Below, one piece after another: positions 59,222-64,000 of a stretch of DNA of 64,000 nucleotides. A model generated the notes under the pieces. The model worked only from the letters and a program-made list of their open reading frames with translations, had not been told where the DNA came from and searched no databases. Every line of letters starts with the position of its first letter. Position 1 is the first letter of the stretch. This DNA is from Cymbidium sinense (lineage: Eukaryota > Streptophyta > Magnoliopsida > Asparagales > Orchidaceae), in contig CM038214.1 in NCBI GenBank assembly GCA_021442155.1, positions 136,314,040-136,378,039 on the forward strand. The letters run 5' to 3'. The translations under genes and the position numbers were made by a program.

Positions 59222-59846
59222 AAAGCTTCCATACGTTTGAGTAAAGATCTTACGGGATTACAGAAGATATGAAAGGAAAGCAGTAATGTGACAATGTTGA
59301 CAACGATTGACGATATCGACGACGATGTGACGATAATATACGACGATGGATAAATGTGATGTATGGTTGATGATGATGCCGATGTGGTGACGGCGGTGGT
59401 AGGCGATGGCGCGGCTGTGGTAACCGGCCAGTGGTGGCACGATTGCTTGGAGGATCTTTAGAGCTCTCTCCTCTCTTAGATGGGCCTCCCTCATATGAGA
59501 AATGAGGCTATTTATAGACGGAGGAGTGCCGTCTGAAATACATACAAAATCTGAACCACTCCTCCAATCGGACGGCTCAGATGATTCCCTCGATCATATG
59601 ATGTATTTTGTGTATTTGAATGCTCAAATGAAGTCGAAATTGTAAGATCTTTGGCTTGTTGGAGCATTCGAGATGCTTTCGATTTGACTATAAACACTCC
59701 ATATTTGAGAGCTTTTTTAGAAAATTGGTGATGTCTCAAAGTTTCAATGATATTTTAAGTGCTTGATCTCGACCGGTTTCAATTTACGATTAGCTTGCTT
59801 TCGGCATCAAGATTAGTGCTTGGAGGAATTTTCGAGGATCATATCG
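59222..59846 (-). repeat. 3' LTR of A4, truncated
   Basis: Matches the A3 LTR in reverse: ATATTTTAAGTGCTTGATCT near 59749, ATAAACACTCCATATTTGAG near 59690, TATTTTGTGTATTTGAATGC near 59606. TATA box (reverse) at 59509-59516. The terminal part is missing. Confidence 0.85.
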
Positions 59847-60264
59847 GTTGCTATTTTTGGATGATATTATCTCAATCATCAAAAAAATATATGTGCAATA
59901 CTTCAAAATAGTAAATTCTTCAACGAAATCTGCGGGTCATTAACCACGTAGTTTGAAGAGCAGTCTTCATGTAAGCACAAGATTATGACTACGAGCAGAT
60001 GCGACCACAAATATGTGTAGGTATGTCGCAAATTCGAGGTTCTGGACCCATCTTCTGAGGCGTTCGAGCATAAGGTTTGGGTTGGATTACGCGAAACCGT
60101 ATGAAATGTAGTAAATTTCTTGATTTTATAAGAAGAAAGATCTTTGCAGCTTTGTGTTAGTCGAATAAATGAGCAGCATGAAAAAATTTGGAAGACAGGT
60201 TTCTGACAATAGAATTTGAAATTGAAATAGTCTAGTCCATGAGAAACCATGAGCAATGGACAAT
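59847..60264 (-). other. Junction and unassigned internal part of A4
   Basis: 59847-59900 is the AT-rich junction before the 3' LTR (ATTATCTCAATCATCAAAAA). 59901-60256 has an open 117-codon frame on the minus strand without recognisable content; the corresponding part is not present in A2 or A3, so it may be a small insertion. Confidence 0.4.
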
Positions 60265-60597
60265 GAGCGAGAGGCAGCGTGGAGCAATGAGACGGGCGGG
60301 CAGAGCCAGGTCGCCTGCAGCGGAGCTAAAATGGGTCAATGGTCAGCGCCAGGCGATGGGCGAAACGGAGACAGTGGAGTGTATGGACTGCGGCGAACGC
60401 CTGAGCAGCGTGGGCAATGGCAGTCAGCGGACCCATGTAGCCGCTTCAATGATAATGTGCGCCCATGAGCGTCTTCGCCGTCTTGGCAAAACGTCCGTTT
60501 TGGCCCGTTTTCACCCGTTTTGGCCCGTTTTGAACGGTTTTAGGTGGTTTTGGGCGGTTTTGGACTCTTTTTTACTATTTTGCCCCTAGAAGGGGTC

Positions 60598-60604
60598 TAT
60601 AAAA
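60598..60604 (+). promoter_or_regulatory. Antisense TATA-like box of A4
   Basis: GGGGTCTATAAAACCCCCC on the + strand, opposite to the element's own direction. Downstream, at 60628-60652, ACCTTCTCTC-CTT-GAGAGAAGGT can form a perfect 10-bp stem. Upstream 60485-60585 is a run of GTTTTGG and CCGTTTT words. Confidence 0.55.
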
Positions 60605-60639
60605 CCCCCCTAGGGCTAAGGGAGAATGCACCTTCTCTC

Positions 60640-60850
60640 CTTGAGAGAAGGTCATTCGGAGGCGATCAAGACCCGTAGTTCATACGGCGAGGCTCCGGTT
60701 TTCCCATGAAAGAGGTGTTGATTGCCCGTCGGACCGGCCGGGTTTGAGCGATCAAGACCCGTAGTTCATCTGGCGAGCTCAGTTTTCCCTCGAAAGAAGC
60801 GTTGCCCTTGTTGGACTAACCGGGTTGGGCGATCCGGAGAGGTTAGCGAA
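60640..60850 (-). repeat. Array C of A4 (two to three units)
   Basis: GCGATCAAGACCCGTAGTTC occurs at 60662 and 60748, each followed by GGCGAG, GGTTTTCCC (or AGTTTTCCC) and GAAAGA-GTTG. The unit is about 86 bp, shorter in number than in A2 and A3. Confidence 0.8.
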
Positions 60851-61990
60851 GATGCTTTCGGCGATGGTGGCGGCAATGTGGCGGCGATGACTGCGATGGT
60901 AGTCAGCGATGATAACCAGCGACGATGGTAGTGACCGGCGGATATTGATGGTCGTAGTAGCCCGGCGATAGATCAGCAGCGGTAGACTATAGTGGTTAGC
61001 GGCAACCGAGGTAATTGGTACCGGCAATGGCAATAATAGCGCGTCATAGTGAGATAGCCAGCGAAAAGGTGGTATGAAAGATTCAGCGATAATTGGCAGC
61101 GTGGCAGCTATAGTAGTTAGCGGCCAGCCGTAATTCAGCGGCTCGCAACAGTAATCAGAGCAATTGGCCAGCGTCGATCAGCAGATAGCCGGCGAGAAGA
61201 TAGTAGTAACCAGCGAAAATGCCGGCGATAATTGCCAGTAGTAACCGGCAGCAGTAGTGGTAGTAATGGCAAATTCTGATGGTTAGCGGCAAAGAGAGTG
61301 GTCAGCGGCAACGGCAAGCGTCAATGGTCAGCGGGATAGCGGCGAAGATAGTGGTAGCCATGCGATAATTCAGCCAGCGATGGCAGCAACGATGGTCAGC
61401 CAGCAGTGGCCATTCTGATGGTTAGCGGCCAGCAGAGTTCAGCGGCCATTCTGCAATGATAGTCCGGCAATTAGCGGCCAGCGTCGATGTCAGCGAGATA
61501 GCCAGCGATGATGGTAGTGTCAGCGAGATTCTCACCAGTAATTAACCGAGTGGTCAGCGATAATTAATAAGCAATGGATTAGTGGCAACCAGAGCGGTCA
61601 GCCAAGATGTTCGATAATGTCAGCAGCGGTAATCAGCAGCGGTAGCGGCAACGTAGTTAGCGGCCCAGCAATTAATCAGCATCAACGATAGTAGTCGATA
61701 TTAGCGGCCAGCCGTCAGTAGCGCGAGATGCCGGCACGATAGTGTAACCAGCGAAGATGCGATGATAGTGTCAGCAGCAATGAGTCAGTGGTAATAGCAA
61801 CCGTGGATTAGCCGGCAAGGGTAGTAGCAGCAGTGTTCAGCGATAATCGTTTGCGATCCGGCGGCAGTAGTCGGCGGACCTGATAGTTAAGCGGCGGTGG
61901 CCGGACAATAGTGCAGCGAGGTGTCGGCATCAGCTAGCGTAGTCAGCAGTGGAGCGTTAGTAGTGGCGAGGATGAGCGGCGATGAGGATT
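60851..61990 (-). repeat. Short-repeat array B of A4, expanded
   Basis: About 1.1 kb of loose 25-35 bp repeats on GTCAGCGGCAACGG, CCAGCGATGATGG and TAGTAGTAACCGGC. It is about twice as long as array B in A2 or A3. No coding content. Confidence 0.8.
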
Positions 61991-63130
61991 TTATCAGGAT
62001 GTTTGTTAGAGTGTTTCCAGGCGTTAACTGTGTGGAAGAGGTTGAATTGAATCCGGAGATTTTGACCATTCGAGGTTGTTTGTCGAGTGTTACGATGCGT
62101 TAACGTATGGAAGAGGTTGAATTGAATCCGGCGAGGATTTTTACTATCGAGGTTATTTGTCGAGTCTTTGCTTTCGATGGCGTTAACAATGGAAGAGGTT
62201 GGGAATCCAGGATTTTGACTATCAAGGTTGTTTGTCGAGTCTTTGCTTTCGATGGCGTTAACTTGTGTGGAAAGATTGGATTGAATCCGAGGATTTTTAC
62301 TATCAGGGTTCGAAGTCTTTGCTCGGCGACGCAACCTCATGGAAGAGGTCGCAGGAAGTCCACCAAGGACCTTTGACCTATCCCAGGTTGTTTGTCGAGT
62401 CTTTGCTCGATGACGCAACTGATGGAAGATGTCGTGAAGTCCACCAAGGACCTTTTGACCTATCCTAGGTTGTTTGTCGAAGTCTTTGCTCGATGACGCT
62501 AACTCATGGAAGAGGTCGATTAAAACGTTGTTTTGTCGTTTGCTCGATGACGCTAACCTGTATGGAAAGAATTGAATCAGGATTTTGACCTATCCGAGGT
62601 TGTTTGTCGAGTATTTGCTCGGCGACGCTAACTGTGGAAGAGGTCAATCAATCCGGTGAATTTTGACCTATCCGAGGTTGTTTTTTCGAGTCTTTGCCGG
62701 CGAGGTTAACCTGTATGGAAGAGGATGAATCAACTGGAGGTTTTGACCTATCCGGGTTGTTTGTCGGTATTTGCTCGATGACGCACTGTATGGAAGAGGT
62801 CGCGGGAAGTCCACCAAGGACCTTTTGACCCATCCTAAGTTGTTTGTCGAGTCGCCGACGTTAACGCAACTGTATGGAAGAGGTTGAATTGAATCACCGA
62901 GGATTTTGACCTATCCGAGGTTGTTTGTCGAGTATTTGCTCGATGACGCTTAACTGTGGAAGAGGTCAATCGAATCCGAGGATTTTGACCTATCCGAGGT
63001 TGTTTGTCGAAGTCTTTGCTCACGACGCTAACTGCATGGAAGAGGGGGAAGTCCACCAAGGACCTTTGACCTATCTTAGGTTATTTGTTAGAGTGTTACC
63101 CGAAAATTAACCTGTATGGAAGAGGTCGAA
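61991..63130 (-). repeat. Tandem array A of A4
   Basis: About 13 units of the 86-bp repeat in reverse (GGTTGTTTGTCGAGTCTTTG, CTCGATGACGCTAACCTGTA, TGGAAGAGGTTGAATTGAAT). Several units share AAGTCCACCAAGGACCTTTT in place of GAATTGAATCCG, a variant also seen near 50701 in A2. Confidence 0.92.
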
Positions 63131-63493
63131 TTAAAACATCCGTTTGTGGTTGTAGCCAAAGTTGCTCCTTAACCTTGGTCTCGTTTTTCCATGAGTATGA
63201 GTGAAAAAACATAATTTGCAAAACTATATCTGTTCTCAATGTTGAAATATCCTCCAACTTTGACTTGTTTCTTGGGATGGAAATCGATTAGATGCTTAAC
63301 ATGGGTGATCTTCTGAGATTAAGAGTTGCCCCCAGTTCGAGAATGGGAACAAAGTTTGATGAATCTTCATTCTTCGCCATGCCTTTAAAAGCTTGAAATG
63401 CTCCACCTCGATGGTGGTTTTGATCTTGTTGGGAAACTTGGTCATCATCAAGATGAAATAATGGGAATCAAGATCTCACCTGAGTCGATCTTA

Positions 63494-64000
63494 TGCGAAA
63501 ACCCCATGTAGTGTAAAAGTTTTCGCCTTTAGCTTCGTTGGGAAATCCAAAGACACACATGTATTTAAAGAGTGAACAATAAAACTCCAATTTTATGTGG
63601 AAAACCTCAAAAGAGGGAAAACCAGAGGCCTAGCCCAAGAAAAGCTTCCACTATGTATCGTTTGAGTACAAGATCTTCCGAGACGGATTACTGAATTATA
63701 TGAGAAAGGGACAACACTATAAGAATGACAATGTTGACAACGATGTTAACGACGATATTGACGACGATGTTGACGACAATATTGACGACGATATTAACGA
63801 TGATGTCGACGATAGTGGTCGGTGATGATGACCGGCAACAGTGGTCGACGATGGCGAGGATCAGCGGTGGCGGCTGACGGCGGCGGCCGGCGGCGGTGGT
63901 TGACGACCGTCGAGTGGCAGCATGATTGTGCTTGGAGAATCTTTAGAGCTCTCTCCTCTCTCTTGCTTCGGCCGCCCTCATATGAGGAATGAGGGACTAT
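63494..64000 (-). repeat. 5' LTR of A4 (part)
   Basis: Reverse of the LTR end: AGTTTTCGCCTTTAGC at 63527, CACATGTATTTAAAGAGTGA at 63556, AAAAGCTTCCACTATGTATC at 63640. The window ends within the TATA region. 63720-63800 has a GACGATATTGACGACGATGT microsatellite-like stretch. Confidence 0.85.

Larger units (their letters stand above)
59222..64000 (-). mobile_element. Element A4: non-autonomous LTR element, minus strand, runs off the window
   Basis: In reverse orientation: 5' LTR 63494 to beyond 64000, leader 63130-63490, array A 61990-63130, array B 60850-61990, array C 60640-60850, antisense TATA-like box 60598, block D 60265-60590, 3' LTR 59222-59846. The 3' LTR lacks about its last 150 bp: the match ends at AAGCTTCC (59225). 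No gag-pol sequence is present. The order is that of A2 and A3. Confidence 0.85.

Noticed and set aside
59903..60256. 117-codon ORF (minus) in A4
   Set aside because: No recognisable content and no equivalent in A2 or A3; kept only as an unassigned part of A4.

Overview
This looks like nuclear DNA of a flowering plant (angiosperm). It carries a cytosolic ribosomal protein gene of plant type (eL27) with a telo-box, two small genes with mitochondrial-type N-termini, Ty3/Gypsy elements of the plant Tat lineage (with a second, plant-specific RNase H), RTE LINEs, hAT relics and many MITEs. Nothing in it allows a genus to be named. Transposable elements make up well over half of the window and most are heavily decayed.

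Layout. 1-10541: a Tat-lineage Ty3/Gypsy element (here A1, + strand). Its 5' LTR is cut by the window start. It keeps every gag-pol domain in broken frames, then a long 3' region with tandem repeats and an antisense ORF. 10542-17000: AT-rich DNA with MITEs, a hAT-like end, a tRNA-derived SINE fragment and GC-rich islets. 17100-20700: a decayed RTE LINE on the minus strand. 21542-21951: eL27 (minus) with a telo-box upstream. 22148-26050: a MITE, a second RTE LINE 3' end and a Ty3/Gypsy chromovirus relic. 26304-26644: a small gene (minus) with a frameshift. 26747-31157: MITEs and unassigned AT-rich DNA.

31166-46171 is a nest: a short hAT-type non-autonomous element with an 8-bp target duplication, split by a 14.6-kb minus-strand Tat element (here B) with LTRs of about 4.2 and 4.6 kb and its own 5-bp duplication. 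47480-49470 is a dead hAT transposase gene. 49500-53902 (A2), 54089-57560 (A3) and 59222-64000 (A4, minus) are relatives of A1 that have lost gag-pol. They share one internal order: leader, tandem array A (about 86 bp), GC-rich short-repeat array B, array C (about 80-100 bp), a TATA-like box on the antisense strand, and a GC-rich block D. A small intact gene at 58205-58582 (minus) lies between A3 and A4 and has a mitochondrial-type N-terminus and a very acidic C-terminus.

The host genes (eL27 and two small probably mitochondrial proteins) are separate single transcription units. The most interesting material is the A family: pol-less LTR elements built almost entirely of ordered tandem arrays, with a recurring antisense promoter-like site. 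Two of the three host genes carry one apparent single-base frameshift each, so either pseudogenisation or residual indel errors in the assembly must be kept in mind throughout.
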